Assembly: GCF_021223605.1 (NCBI RefSeq)
Contig: NZ_CP075175.1
Span: forward strand, 124,001-188,000
DNA length: 64,000 nucleotides
Reading direction: 5' to 3'
Origin: Paenibacillus sp. 481
GTDB taxonomy: Bacteria > Bacillota > Bacilli > Paenibacillales > Paenibacillaceae
Shown: positions 43,777 to 52,776 of the stretch, piece by piece
How positions within the stretch are numbered: the first letter of the stretch is position 1
How the letters are laid out: each line of letters begins with the position of its first letter
The notes under the pieces: generated by a model
What the model was told of the DNA's origin: nothing
Seen by the model: the letters and a program-made list of their open reading frames with translations, nothing else
The model's database searches: none
Program-made: the position numbers and the translations under genes

Positions 43777-45261
43777 CTAATCCATTGTTGGCGGAACGCG
43801 ATGGAGGGTCGCTTGCTCATATCCATATGCAATCTTGATTAAAGTCGGTTCGCTATAAGCCGTACCCGAGAAAGCTACGCCAAAAGGTCCTTTGGTGGAA
43901 AATCCACCTTCTGGGTCAGTAATCCCTTGCGTGGTATACCCCGCCGGAACGGTTATGATAGGATAGCCCGCTCTTGCCGCAAGTACACTTCCATTATAAT
44001 TCCCAGGCAGCATGAGGGCATCAAGTTCATATTTTTGCAACACATAATCCATTCCTTGTGCTCGCGCGAACTCCAAGTTCTGCTGTAAACTATCCAAATA
44101 TTCTTGTTCCGATAAGGTTCCACTCGTCTGCTCTGACCAGATAAGTATGTCTTGTCCATATTTTAACGCAACGTCCGCATGCTGTTCATTAAATGCAATA
44201 ACGTCTTGTATACTATGTACGGGTGCCGATTCGGGCAACTTCGCTAAATAGTCGTTCACATATTTCTTAAACTCATAACGCAGCACTTGATTGCTCCAGT
44301 TCACTTCATCACACGGTAGACTAATCGGATCGATAATCGTCGCGCCTTCGTTACGAAGCGTTTCAATCGCAGCCTCCATAAGCACAAGCCGTTCCTCATC
44401 CAAGCTACTGTAATAAAATCGAGGAATCCCGATTCGGGCATGCTTCAAATAACTAGCATCTAAAAATGGCGTATAGTCTGTATAATAACGATCCTTACTA
44501 GCTAAGGTAAGTTCATCACGCTCATCTACTCCAGTCAGCGCGCCTAGCAAAATGGCCGCATCTTTCACGGTTCTTGCCATCGGCCCCGCCGTATCTTGAC
44601 TGTACGTAATCGGGATAATTCCCGAGCGGCTAACTAGTCCAACAGTCGGTTTAATCCCGACCAGAAAGTGGGAGCTTGCTGGGCAAATGATAGAGCCCGC
44701 TGTTTCCGTGCCAATTGCGGCTGCACTTAAGTTGGCCGCCACCGCAGCCGCTGAACCTGAGCTTGATCCGCTTACAAATAGCTCACCCGGTCCGTACGGG
44801 TTGAGCACTAGTCCGCCTCGCGAGCTGTATCCTGCCCACATCGTAGGAGACATGAAATTGGCCCATTCGGTCATATTGGCTTTTCCTAACAAAATAGCTC
44901 CCGCAGCACGCAGCTGCGCAGCGACAAAGGAATCTTCCGCGGCAAATGATTCCGCCAACGCGATCGATCCAGCACTCGTATGCATGTTATCGTGAGTATC
45001 GATATTATCCTTCAACAAAATAGGAATACCATGCAAAGGGCCACGACTTCCTTGTTCCTTACGTTCCTGGTCTAACGCCTTTGCAATCTGAAGTGCATCA
45101 GGGTTAAGCTCCAATATCGTCTTTAGGGTTGAATCATATTTGCGAATCCTCTCCATGTAAACGGTAACAAGTTCTTCCGAGCTCAACCTACCTGACTCCA
45201 AAGCAACCTGCATACTCGAAATATCAGCTTCTATAATCCACTCATCTAACTTCAGGTTCAT
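43777..45261 (-). CDS. Amidase (amidase signature family)
   Basis: 494 residues. The Ser-cisSer-Lys triad is intact: K84 in I-L-L-K-D-N-I, S166 in V-S-G-S-S-S-G-S, S190 in G-T-E-T-A-G-S-I-I-C-P. C-terminal P-G-N-Y-N-G and G-Y-P-I-I-T-V-P are also typical. It hydrolyses an unidentified amide; no gatB/gatC genes nearby, so it is not GatA. Upstream lies a GNAT gene on the same strand 18 bases away, so an operon with the DJ-1-like gene is likely. Confidence 0.92.
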   Translation of the reverse strand: MNLKLDEWIIEADISSMQVALESGRLSSEELVTVYMERIRKYDSTLKTILELNPDALQIAKALDQERKEQGSRGPLHGIPILLKDNIDTHDNMHTSAGSIALAESFAAEDSFVAAQLRAAGAILLGKANMTEWANFMSPTMWAGYSSRGGLVLNPYGPGELFVSGSSSGSAAAVAANLSAAAIGTETAGSIICPASSHFLVGIKPTVGLVSRSGIIPITYSQDTAGPMARTVKDAAILLGALTGVDERDELTLASKDRYYTDYTPFLDASYLKHARIGIPRFYYSSLDEERLVLMEAAIETLRNEGATIIDPISLPCDEVNWSNQVLRYEFKKYVNDYLAKLPESAPVHSIQDVIAFNEQHADVALKYGQDILIWSEQTSGTLSEQEYLDSLQQNLEFARAQGMDYVLQKYELDALMLPGNYNGSVLAARAGYPIITVPAGYTTQGITDPEGGFSTKGPFGVAFSGTAYSEPTLIKIAYGYEQATLHRVPPTMD

Positions 45262-45279
45262 CTAATCTAAATCCCCTCT

Positions 45280-45822
45280 CTAGGTGTCGTCTGTATTATG
45301 GAATCTAAATATGATCTTGTCTCCTGCAAATGTATTTCCCCGCGTTTCTTCAACCTTACCTGCCCCATACTCAGCTAACGTACGCCGCCAAAATTGTTGC
45401 GCTCTACCGTTTGCTTCCGCCGGACTCGTATACAACTCCCATTTTCCCTTAAACTGATTAAAGAGCTGTACAGCTGCCTGCTGCGCTACCCCCTTACCTC
45501 GATATGGCCGCAACACAAAAAATTCGTTCACAAAATATTGAATGCCAGGGGTACAATGCGGTGGTGTCGCCACAAGACCGAACCCTGCTGGTCGCTCATC
45601 TACTGTAAACATAAAAGGAAACAAAATATTCGGCTTATCCCACCAAATTTGCTGTACTTCGTACTGATCGGTTAACGTTCGATAATCATCACTCTCTTCA
45701 TAGATCCCATGCTCGTTAGGAAGGTTCTGAAGATGCTCGGACAAATCATGTAAATATAAAGGGTACATATTTTTAATTTTGTAGGCTTCGTCTGGCGCTG
45801 TTAGTCGTACCTTAACGTCCAC
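45280..45822 (-). CDS. GNAT family N-acetyltransferase
   Basis: 180 residues. F-F-V-L-R-P-Y-R-G-K-G-V-A-Q-Q-A-A-V is motif A; the C-terminal S-P-A-E-A-N-G-R-A-Q-Q-F-W-R-R-T-L fits motif B. Start GTG 45822 follows CAAGGAG. Ends 18 bases before the amidase start. Substrate unknown. Confidence 0.82.
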   Translation of the reverse strand: MDVKVRLTAPDEAYKIKNMYPLYLHDLSEHLQNLPNEHGIYEESDDYRTLTDQYEVQQIWWDKPNILFPFMFTVDERPAGFGLVATPPHCTPGIQYFVNEFFVLRPYRGKGVAQQAAVQLFNQFKGKWELYTSPAEANGRAQQFWRRTLAEYGAGKVEETRGNTFAGDKIIFRFHNTDDT

Positions 45823-45854
45823 TATGTATCACTCCTTGGCTAGTTGATGGTTCA

Positions 45855-45898
45855 CTTAGTTCGGTCTAGTTCGGTCTAGTTCGTCTAGCTCGTCTAGT
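45855..45898. repeat. Short tandem repeat TAGTTCGGTC
   Basis: Two copies of TAGTTCGGTC followed by degenerate TAGTTCGTC, TAGCTCGTC copies. It overlaps the last codons of the nucleotidyltransferase gene (45894) and reaches the start region of the GNAT gene. Confidence 0.7.
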
Positions 45899-46454
45899 TT
45901 TCCATTATCGTAAGCATTGGCCATTGCTGTTTCCAATTTTTCTTACGAACGCGCTCCAAATAATACGCTCGATCATGAAATAACGGACTCCGTCGTACAA
46001 CCAAGTTAAACAAGTCGTCCAAGCCATGCGGATGACAGCATTCGATTTGCTCCCTGTCATTTATCCGAACACCTATGGCGGTTACAACCTCTGGCCACCT
46101 GCTTAAGGCATCCGCTGTCGATTGATAAGGCTCCATTCCATTTTTCACGTGCATTCGCGCTTGATTTTTAACCGACCATTGCTCATTTCCGGTGTGTGCA
46201 ATGAGTTCATTCTCGATTTCTTTATCACGTTGTTCCGATAATTCATACGAATCAAAATAGACAACGTCAATGTCCTCATGCTTCGCGCGATATTCATATC
46301 CGTGCAAACGATCCCACACGTAATTGCGAATATATCCAGCCGCAATATAGCATTGAGACAAACTCAAGCTGCTTACTAACCGTAAATCCTCCATAAGTTG
46401 TTCATGCTCTCGTACATATTGTTGCAGTCGCGTTTCAAGTCCTGAATCTAGCAT
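45894..46454 (-). CDS. Nucleotidyltransferase family protein (NTP_transf_6/DUF925)
   Basis: About 186 residues. A-A-G-Y-I-R-N-Y-V-W-D, then H-E-D-I-D-V-V-Y-F-D with the metal-binding Asp pair, and P-H-G-L-D-D-L-F-N-L-V-V-R near the end are the signatures. The target is unknown in this family. ATG 46454 is set by the G-rich site in front; the longer frame from 46478 overlaps that site. In a string of small same-strand genes with the NUDIX protein upstream. Confidence 0.82.
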   Translation of the reverse strand: MLDSGLETRLQQYVREHEQLMEDLRLVSSLSLSQCYIAAGYIRNYVWDRLHGYEYRAKHEDIDVVYFDSYELSEQRDKEIENELIAHTGNEQWSVKNQARMHVKNGMEPYQSTADALSRWPEVVTAIGVRINDREQIECCHPHGLDDLFNLVVRRSPLFHDRAYYLERVRKKNWKQQWPMLTIMEN

Positions 46455-46493
46455 GTACAGCCCCACTCTCCATACCATTAACCCTACCCGTCA

Positions 46494-47021
46494 TCAGAAT
46501 AGATTAGAAAATTCCTTACTAATAAATCCCCTCAAACCCGCTTGTAGCACCGCGAACGTTAACTCAGAATCTTGAAGTTCGTTGTCTCGTATCTGCTGCA
46601 AGCATTGCGCTACCTCAATTTCTAGCACTTCAATCTGTTCATCGTTATCCAAACGCTGTTCAGATCGCGTCAGAACTTCATCCGTATAAAACACATGGGC
46701 AATTTCATTGCATCGCCATGAGGCTGGATACATTTTACCAAGATAGTAAACCGCTCCACACTCGTAACCCGTCTCCTCTACAAGCTCTCTGCGCACAGCC
46801 ATTTCGATGCTTTCTCCACGTTCGACCTTGCCTCCAGGCAATTGGATAACGACGGAGTCAACCGCTTTTCTCAGCTGCTTAATTAAAATGAAATACCCTG
46901 CTCTGTTAGCTAACATCACGACATGTTCATTGGATTCCTGATTCCAGTACACTTTCCCACTGCGCTCTTGATATACCGTAATTCCATTGCGTTCGATTAG
47001 TTTGACTGATTCTGTGTGCAC
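46494..47021 (-). CDS. NUDIX hydrolase (ADP-ribose pyrophosphatase-like)
   Basis: About 175 residues. NUDIX box G-G-K-V-E-R-G-E-S-I-E-M-A-V-R-R-E-L-V-E followed by Tyr-rich Y-L-G-K-M-Y-P-A-S-W, close to ADP-ribose or sugar-nucleotide pyrophosphatases. Start is unclear: GTG 47021 lies 12 bases after AAGGAG, while TTG 47033 abuts it. Confidence 0.83.
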   Translation of the reverse strand: MHTESVKLIERNGITVYQERSGKVYWNQESNEHVVMLANRAGYFILIKQLRKAVDSVVIQLPGGKVERGESIEMAVRRELVEETGYECGAVYYLGKMYPASWRCNEIAHVFYTDEVLTRSEQRLDNDEQIEVLEIEVAQCLQQIRDNELQDSELTFAVLQAGLRGFISKEFSNLF

Positions 47022-47033
47022 GCCGCAGTTCAA

Positions 47034-47301
47034 CTCCTTCTGACTTTAAGATCTGCTAATAAATAGGATAAATTGTCCTATTGTTGAATAGTTTATAGGA
47101 TTCCAAAATCTACCGCAAGGCAAGCGCCCTATTAATTTCAGCTATGATGAACGAAGTAACGATATAAAAGTTAAAAGAAACCACACCCATATCATATTTA
47201 AACAAATAACCCCTTACAACGGACTGAAACATGTGCTTCAGTGTCGAAGTAAGGGGTGTACTTTAGACCGCAAAAGAGTCATTCATCTAACCTATACAAA
47301 G
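47034..47301. other. Intergenic stretch with a nested terminator
   Basis: Contains the nested hairpin at 47204-47262 and AT-rich promoter-like DNA for the NUDIX gene. No gene seen. Confidence 0.4.
47204..47262 (-). terminator. Terminator after the decayed secreted gene
   Basis: Outer arms ACCCCTTAC / GTAAGGGGT, inner arms GACTGAA / TTCAGT; minus strand ends GGGGTTATTTGTTTAAA. Confidence 0.65.
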
Positions 47302-48982
47302 TTATTGAGCAGCAACACTGAGTTCATTTACTAAAATGACTCCTTCACCACCATCCTTGGTAGCGCGAACAATCGCATGCACGATAGCACGAGCTGCATC
47401 AGGAGGCACGACACCTTCTTGCTGCAAAGTAATGTAATGGCCATCCGTAGGCTATAGGTGGTCAATAATATTAACCCCAAGATGCCTGTCGTTCTTATCA
47501 TAGAAATCCATATACAATTGTACCTTTGCATTGTTTAGAGACAAGACGTTTAATGATCCTTTGAGTAAATAAGGTTGATTGGGAGTCATTTTGACACTTT
47601 GACTGATTGCCGCAATTCCGTTATGACCAATTCCTTTTCCTTCAATACACTGCACGATCCGATCATTAAACTTTTGGACTTGAAAATGAGCCCGTGCCGC
47701 GCCCCAGTTTTCTTTTTTCCACCCATTCGCGATTTCGTCACCATTACTGAACGATTCAAATGAAGAGTTATGCGTCCTCTCTTTGCTTGTGATATGCTCG
47801 AAATGCAGATCATCTACATACATCGTACCTGTTGCGCCGTCTTTTAGTGAGCGAAGAATCCCGTAAACCTTAACAGCTACTGCGTTCGCAGGGACTTGAC
47901 CTGTAAGGTTGAACGTCATAAAAGTTCCGTTAGATGGCTGTGTGTGTTCTGTTATATTATTCGAAATCCACTTGCCATCCTTGTCGATAAAATCCAAATA
48001 TAATTGAACTGACGCATCTTTTAAACTCTGCAAGGAACAATCCACTAGCACGATAATGCTGTGAAGGCTTTACTGCTAATCGCTGGTTAACAGAAATAAG
48101 ACCATATGCTTTTATTCCTGATCCCGAAAGCTTCCGCATGTTGTTATTTCCATGAGTAACCGTTAATATATTCGCAGTTTACGCTTCCCAAGATCCTATT
48201 TCCCAGATATCTGGCATTCCGTTTCCATTAGGCGCGACCGCCTGAAAATCATAGTTCACTACCTCATTTCGAGAATGTTCATATGAAAGGTTGGCCCCTC
48301 TTACCACGATCATTCCAGCAGCATTATCGTCAACGGCGCGAATCAGGACGTAGATGACTACCGATTTCGCTTTTGCTGGCACGATTCCTGACGTGGACAG
48401 CGTAATAAACGAACCATACGTTAGGGCTTGGTGGTCGATTACGTTTGCTCCAATGAACTCATCATTGGGCCCGAGAAAGTCTAAATACAGCTGCACTTTA
48501 GCGTTTTGCAAATGCTCAATTCCAACAGAGGTGTTCGCCACATAAGGCTTACCAGCTGTAATAGGTACTCTCTGCTTTATTCCTACATACTGGTGAAGGG
48601 ACATGTTTGATGCAGAAACCTTTTGTACATTCCGATTTTCATAGGTGTATGTATGATAGTTAGTCGTTGGTGTTCCCCAGATAGCCTTCTCCCATTTGTT
48701 CACCAACTCTTGATTGACTTGCGCAAAATTAGCGTTCTGCAGCAAGTTAACAGGCGGCACAACGAAATTTTTCAACACGGTCTGATTAATGGTATTCCCA
48801 TTCTTATCACTCGTGAATTTAATTTTGCTGTCACCGTTAAATACTTCGGTTATATTTCCATTCTGGTCGTAACGGTATTGTGAACCACTGCTCGCATATG
48901 CTTGCATGCTGTTAACGGAAATCACACAGATTGATAGAATGAATATCGTTGTGTACCACATCATGTTCTTTATGGTAATCAA
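47302..48982 (-). pseudogene. Decayed secreted YD-repeat/carbohydrate-binding-like gene
   Basis: Reads as one gene broken three times. From TTG 48982 (GGAG eight bases upstream) come a signal peptide (I-F-I-L-S-I-C-V-I-S-V to A-Y-A), one YD repeat (Y-R-Y-D-Q-N-G-N-I-T-E) and a CBM4/9-like sandwich (K-V-Q-L-Y-L-D-F). The frame stops at TAA 48179-48181 but continues in frame (T-A-N-I-L-T-V-T-H-G-N), shifts by one base near 48050, resumes (S-L-Q-S-L-K-D-A-S-V-Q-L-Y-L-D-F) through two more sandwich repeats, meets TAG near 47455, and still reads on to V-A-A-Q at 47302. The first 268 codons could still give a short secreted protein. Confidence 0.75.
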
Positions 48983-48983
48983 C

Positions 48984-50906
48984 TTAATTCTCCGCTCTAT
49001 AGAACTGAACATTATCTGCATATGCCTCACCTATTGCTTGCGAATCCGCAACGACTCGAACAATAACCTTCTTCGTTGTAGGCTGGGTGGTGATCGTTAA
49101 TGCATTTGTCGTCCACTCACCTTGTCTAGTTGAAAAAATAGCCGCACCGTCATAAACAGATTCGTTTCGTTCATTAAACTCCACGGTATCAACATAAACT
49201 ATCCCACCTTTTAAAAGATTCAAAAAATCTGCCTGGAGCACATATTTCGTATTTGGAGATACAGGCAGCACGAAACTCTCAGAAGCTGTACCTACAACCG
49301 GACTAGTAGAATGGAATTTAATTTGCATTCCCTTGTCCTTGGAGTGAGCGTCTATTTTCATAAAGCTACTTAACGTCCAGTGAAGTTCCTGTTGTTCGAA
49401 ATCATGGTTAGGCAGCAAATTGTTCGTTTTGACACGGGACACCCGATTACCCTGCGCATCGTATTTCATATGTATGCGTTCATACATCGTTAACATATCG
49501 GTTAACTGATTGTTCGCATTGTATAGAAACTGTGTCTGCTGTCCGGGACGGCTCACATGAACTTGAACTTGCAGTGCTTGTCCAAAAGATGTATCCCCGA
49601 AGTAAAGCTGCCATCCAAGCTTATATGTACCAAATTGCTGCGGCGCTGTAATCGGAAATTCAAACGTGTAGGCCTCACCAGATTTGAGCTGGATGCCAAG
49701 CTGTGGCTTTATTGTTCCTGCTTGAAAAGATGCAGCCGCGCCTTGTCCATGCAGTGATATGTTATCGCTGCTCCACGTACCCTTCGTTGTATTACGAATC
49801 TGGACGGAAACGGTTCGCTTTCCCCCTTCTGGTATTACTGTAGGAACCGTGTGAGCAACGATTGGCTCATCCTTACTTAGAACGTGTACATTCACGGCTA
49901 GTTTCTCACCAAACCATGTGACCTGTTCTTGTAACATTCGCCAATCTGTCGTATAGACCCCCTTCTTAGGAGGTGCTATCATTGTAAAATGAAATGTATG
50001 TGTATTTCCGTATGTCACCTTGGTGTCGTTAGGCAAAACAATGCGCCCGGTTACTGACAGCGGGTCGCCATCATCCACCGCGCCAAGACGAAACATTTGC
50101 TGCTCAGTCCACTCTGGCATACCCGTGTTTTTAACTGTGACCGAAACAGGATACGTTTCTCCCACTATCATCTTATCGGGAATCGTATGCGACACGATTT
50201 TAGCGGATACATTTTGCTCCGGACCTATGTATAAATCATCAAAGTAGCTGCGGAATTTGCCTGTTGTATTGTTGACATCGTCGTCATCATAAGCGACTAG
50301 CACCTTCTGAATGTACCTTCCTGCTAACGGTGATAAATCTACTTCAACTTGTACCCATTGATTGAGCGGATCTTTACGATGTGCAGGGTGAAGTCGATTA
50401 CCATGAGTATCTGTTACGTGCGCGGCCTCCCGCAGATTCGAACCATCGCTAAAAATAAGATCAACCGCCATTTTGCCGCTATGTGAGCCACCCGCATGGT
50501 AAACCCAATATTTCAGCTTTGTGCCAGCTTGGACAGGCAAATGTAAATGATCGTACAGTTTAAAGTAAATAAAGCTGTTCTCGGTCGTGCTTGTGTCTGT
50601 TCCAGCCACACGATAAAATAATTCACCGCTGCGCGGTGTCAATTCCATATCCCCCTTGTAAACCGTAAAAGCTTCAGGTGGTATGTTTGGAAAGTATCCC
50701 CCAACATTAGAGGATATCTCGGTTTGCATAGCCAGCGCGTCATTGTCATGTGCTTCAAACGTATTGTTAATCGACATGCGTTGCGTGGACTGACCAGCCG
50801 TATTAGCCATACTGACGGGTACAAAGCATGTAGACGTCAATAGGATTAGTACAGTTAAAACACTACTTATTTTTCTTATCAAAATGCTCACATCCTTGTC
50901 TCTCAT
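48984..50906 (-). CDS. Secreted protein with NBR1-Ig-like domains, one YD repeat and a C-terminal beta-sandwich
   Basis: About 640 residues. Signal peptide (I-S-S-V-L-T-V-L-I-L-L-T-S to S-M-A-N); a carbohydrate-binding-like sandwich to ~230 (L-K-Y-W-V-Y-H-A-G-G-S-H-S-G and F-D-D-L-Y-I-G); two Ig-like domains of the NBR1/next-to-BRCA1 kind (V-T-V-K-N-T-G-M-P-E-W-T and V-Q-I-R-N-T-T-K-G-T-W-S); one YD repeat (M-K-Y-D-A-Q-G-N-R-V-S-R); and a final sandwich (F-Y-R-A-E-N end). Likely a cell-surface or secreted glycan-binding partner of the RHS locus. Start is uncertain: ATG 50906 has only TAGGG, and a TTG slightly further in follows AAGG. It is coupled to the decayed gene downstream. Confidence 0.7.
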   Translation of the reverse strand: MRDKDVSILIRKISSVLTVLILLTSTCFVPVSMANTAGQSTQRMSINNTFEAHDNDALAMQTEISSNVGGYFPNIPPEAFTVYKGDMELTPRSGELFYRVAGTDTSTTENSFIYFKLYDHLHLPVQAGTKLKYWVYHAGGSHSGKMAVDLIFSDGSNLREAAHVTDTHGNRLHPAHRKDPLNQWVQVEVDLSPLAGRYIQKVLVAYDDDDVNNTTGKFRSYFDDLYIGPEQNVSAKIVSHTIPDKMIVGETYPVSVTVKNTGMPEWTEQQMFRLGAVDDGDPLSVTGRIVLPNDTKVTYGNTHTFHFTMIAPPKKGVYTTDWRMLQEQVTWFGEKLAVNVHVLSKDEPIVAHTVPTVIPEGGKRTVSVQIRNTTKGTWSSDNISLHGQGAAASFQAGTIKPQLGIQLKSGEAYTFEFPITAPQQFGTYKLGWQLYFGDTSFGQALQVQVHVSRPGQQTQFLYNANNQLTDMLTMYERIHMKYDAQGNRVSRVKTNNLLPNHDFEQQELHWTLSSFMKIDAHSKDKGMQIKFHSTSPVVGTASESFVLPVSPNTKYVLQADFLNLLKGGIVYVDTVEFNERNESVYDGAAIFSTRQGEWTTNALTITTQPTTKKVIVRVVADSQAIGEAYADNVQFYRAEN

Positions 50907-51191
50907 TGTTGCCCTATCTATCATATTTTGTTGTAAGGTTGTTGTCTATGGTGAATATGAGACTAAACTGCGGTCCATGTATTTTCACTGCCCTATTTTA
51001 CTGAGATATGTATAAAAAGACCCTTGGGAACCCCAAAAGTCTTTAAGAAACTTTACACTTGCGAAGTATGGTATTTTAGTAAATACTACTCTAAATCTTC
51101 ACCCTTTATAAACCTGAATTCCCCTAACTTTCATCATCGTTTAATTCTTCGTATATATAAAAGAAGATTATCCGAAGAAAGAAGGTTAAAC
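50907..51191. other. Intergenic stretch between the secreted gene and repeat copy A
   Basis: Contains GTCCATGTATTTT at 50973-50985 (also found upstream of the RHS gene), the terminator at 51014-51044, the decamer AACCTGAATT at 51111-51120 and, from 51125, the left end of repeat copy A. Confidence 0.5.
51014..51044 (-). terminator. Terminator after the Rep module, copy A side
   Basis: Minus strand AAAGACTTTTGGGGTTCCCAA then GGGTCTTTTTATA: a stem with a T run, facing transcription from the Rep gene. Confidence 0.6.
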
Positions 51192-51395
51192 ATGCCTGTC
51201 GTTGTTAAACTGAGAGAAATCCTTGCAGAAAGGAACATGTCACAGCGTGAACTAGCCCGACTTACTGGGCTAAGACCTAACACGATTAGTCACTTATGTT
51301 CAAATGAAGTTGACAGAGTGCATCTAAGCACTTTTGAAGTCATCTGTAAGACGCTCGATATTCAACTTCATGAATTGATCGTCATGGAAGATTGA
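51192..51395 (+). CDS. Small XRE/Cro-type regulator, copy A
   Basis: 67 residues. A single helix-turn-helix: L-A-E-R-N-M-S-Q-R-E-L-A-R-L-T-G-L-R-P-N, then F-E-V-I-C-K-T-L-D-I, the YozG/Cro-like one-domain type common on mobile elements. AAGAAGG lies upstream of ATG 51192; the longer frame back to 51024 runs through a terminator and is rejected. It ends 11 bases from the convergent Rep gene. Identical in amino acids to copy B despite silent base changes. Probably regulates the Rep gene or copy number. Confidence 0.85.
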   Translation: MPVVVKLREILAERNMSQRELARLTGLRPNTISHLCSNEVDRVHLSTFEVICKTLDIQLHELIVMED

Positions 51396-51406
51396 GATAA
51401 ATGTGA

Positions 51407-52252
51407 TTATGCTACTGGTACTTTACTCACAGCACCGACTAATATTGCACACGGAATCGCAATCGCATTTTCCCATTGCTCCGCCGCAACGTTATCGAAA
51501 TCAAGAGTAGGGCGTGTTCTCATTTCTTTTTCAATCTCCCTACGGTAATATCCAGTTACTTGTCGTTGCTCAAGTTCACCGTTCATCATTCCAATAACTC
51601 TTTCGAGTAATTTAAGTTTTAGCTTCTCAAGTGATCCCAAACGAGAACACAGATAATATTTGTTAAATGAGGGAGGATACTGAACCAACACGTGGAGCGG
51701 TATCTTCTCCTTAGGAGCATACACAATTTCAAACCTCGTCAATTCTCCCGATATTTTCTTCCCTTGCTTCTCTGCTCTTTCTAACTTCTTGTCGTAAACT
51801 CTACAGTACCCTGCGACTTGTCGTTGATGCTTCTGATTAGAATATCGAGTCCCCTTCCATGTATGCATATTCCGCCCTGTTAAAGACAGTGTAAACAGTT
51901 CAGTTATGGGTAACGGAATATCAAAGGCTACATCACATCGAACAAACAAAACTTCACGGCATGTTTTCTTCAAAGGCAACAACCCTGACTTGAAATGAAC
52001 TAAACTATCAGGATGACATTCAATTCTTAACAAGTTCTTTCTTGACTTAGGAACAAACGTAAGCTGATAGGAAACATGTAAGTAATGACTTCCATCTCTC
52101 ACATGTAAATGATACTTAAACCCTTTTTCCTGCAAACGCAAGCTAGCATTAAAATGGGTACGTAGAGTTAGATGAAATCGGTTAAAGAAGTCCCAAAGTA
52201 CATCTGTAAAATCTACTACAATTCGGTCAATCGAAACTTGTACGTCTTCCAT
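51407..52252 (-). CDS. Rep_trans-like replication initiation protein, copy A
   Basis: 281 residues, basic. W-K-G-T-R-Y-S-N-Q-K, then Y-C-R-V-Y-D-K-K-L-E-R and E-L-T-R-F-E-I-V are the pattern of Rep_trans/replication initiation factor proteins (G-S-R-x-S ... R-x-Y-D-K ... R-x-E) used by rolling-circle plasmids and some integrative elements. An upstream L-R-I-E-C-H-P and V-R-C-D-V-A-F-D-I-P also fit. The active Tyr cannot be assigned with confidence. Preceded by a GGGGG stretch and an 8-bp hairpin. Convergent with the XRE gene. Confidence 0.6.
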   Translation of the reverse strand: MEDVQVSIDRIVVDFTDVLWDFFNRFHLTLRTHFNASLRLQEKGFKYHLHVRDGSHYLHVSYQLTFVPKSRKNLLRIECHPDSLVHFKSGLLPLKKTCREVLFVRCDVAFDIPLPITELFTLSLTGRNMHTWKGTRYSNQKHQRQVAGYCRVYDKKLERAEKQGKKISGELTRFEIVYAPKEKIPLHVLVQYPPSFNKYYLCSRLGSLEKLKLKLLERVIGMMNGELEQRQVTGYYRREIEKEMRTRPTLDFDNVAAEQWENAIAIPCAILVGAVSKVPVA

Positions 52253-52776
52253 AATCAGCCCCCAACCCGAAATTTTTCAACGAATTTCGGACTATATTAG
52301 AGGGCAAGGTGGCTAGCCTAAAACGTTCCTTACCTGCTTCTATGTAAACTGGCACGTTACCAGAATAATTTTTGACCCTTACACAATAAACAATCGGGAC
52401 ATCCTCTCATTTTGTTGCAATGAATTTTTTTGTTCCTCCCTCACCCTATACATCGTTTTAAATACACAGATTGATGCAATTTATTTCGAAAAAACTGTGA
52501 GAAGGCGAAGATAACAAAAAACAGGTCAATCATGGTGGTATCTGACCATAATCAACCTGAATGTCGTAATGCAATAACGTTATTTAGGGTATAATTGTAT
52601 ACCTCGCTCGTACGTACCACCATTTAAGGAAAATATTATACGGGGCTGATGAGGGTTAAGTTCTTGTGGAACGTGCCGCCTGATTCATTCGGCACTGGGT
52701 GGGGTTAAAAGAAAGACCTTGAGGATTTCCGCCCTCAAGGTCTTTCAACTGTTCCTGTACATTGCAATGATTCTAG
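52253..52776. other. Palindrome-rich non-coding DNA, copy A (candidate origin)
   Basis: ~500 bases without a gene, conserved in copy B. Contains CCGAAATT / AATTTCGG (52267-52290), GGTCA / TGACC, the perfect palindrome AATAACGTTATT (near 52570-52581), GGTATA-ATTG-TATACC (degenerate in copy B), GTGCCG / CGGCAC, and finally the terminator 52711-52746. Several nested hairpins next to a Rep gene resemble a rolling-circle origin. Confidence 0.5.
52711..52746 (-). terminator. Terminator of the orphan immunity gene, end of repeat copy A
   Basis: GAAAGACCTTGAGG / CCTCAAGGTCTTTC, 14-bp stem; minus strand continues TTTTAACCC. Confidence 0.85.

Larger units (their letters stand above)
51125..52746. repeat. 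1.62-kb direct repeat, copy A (HTH, Rep and origin-like DNA)
   Basis: Matches 56347-57965 nearly throughout. It begins at TAACTTTCATCATCG, carries the 67-residue regulator and the convergent Rep gene, then ~500 non-coding bases, and ends with the terminator hairpin of the neighbouring immunity gene. The two Rep proteins differ at 15 of 281 positions. Confidence 0.9.

Noticed and set aside
47331-47531. 66-residue frame at the end of the decayed secreted gene
   Set aside because: A shifted reading; the real, homologous frame passes through the TAG near 47455 and ends at 47302.
51024-51191. N-terminal extension of the small XRE regulator, copy A
   Set aside because: It runs through a terminator hairpin, is absent from copy B, and the conserved start with its ribosome site is at 51192.
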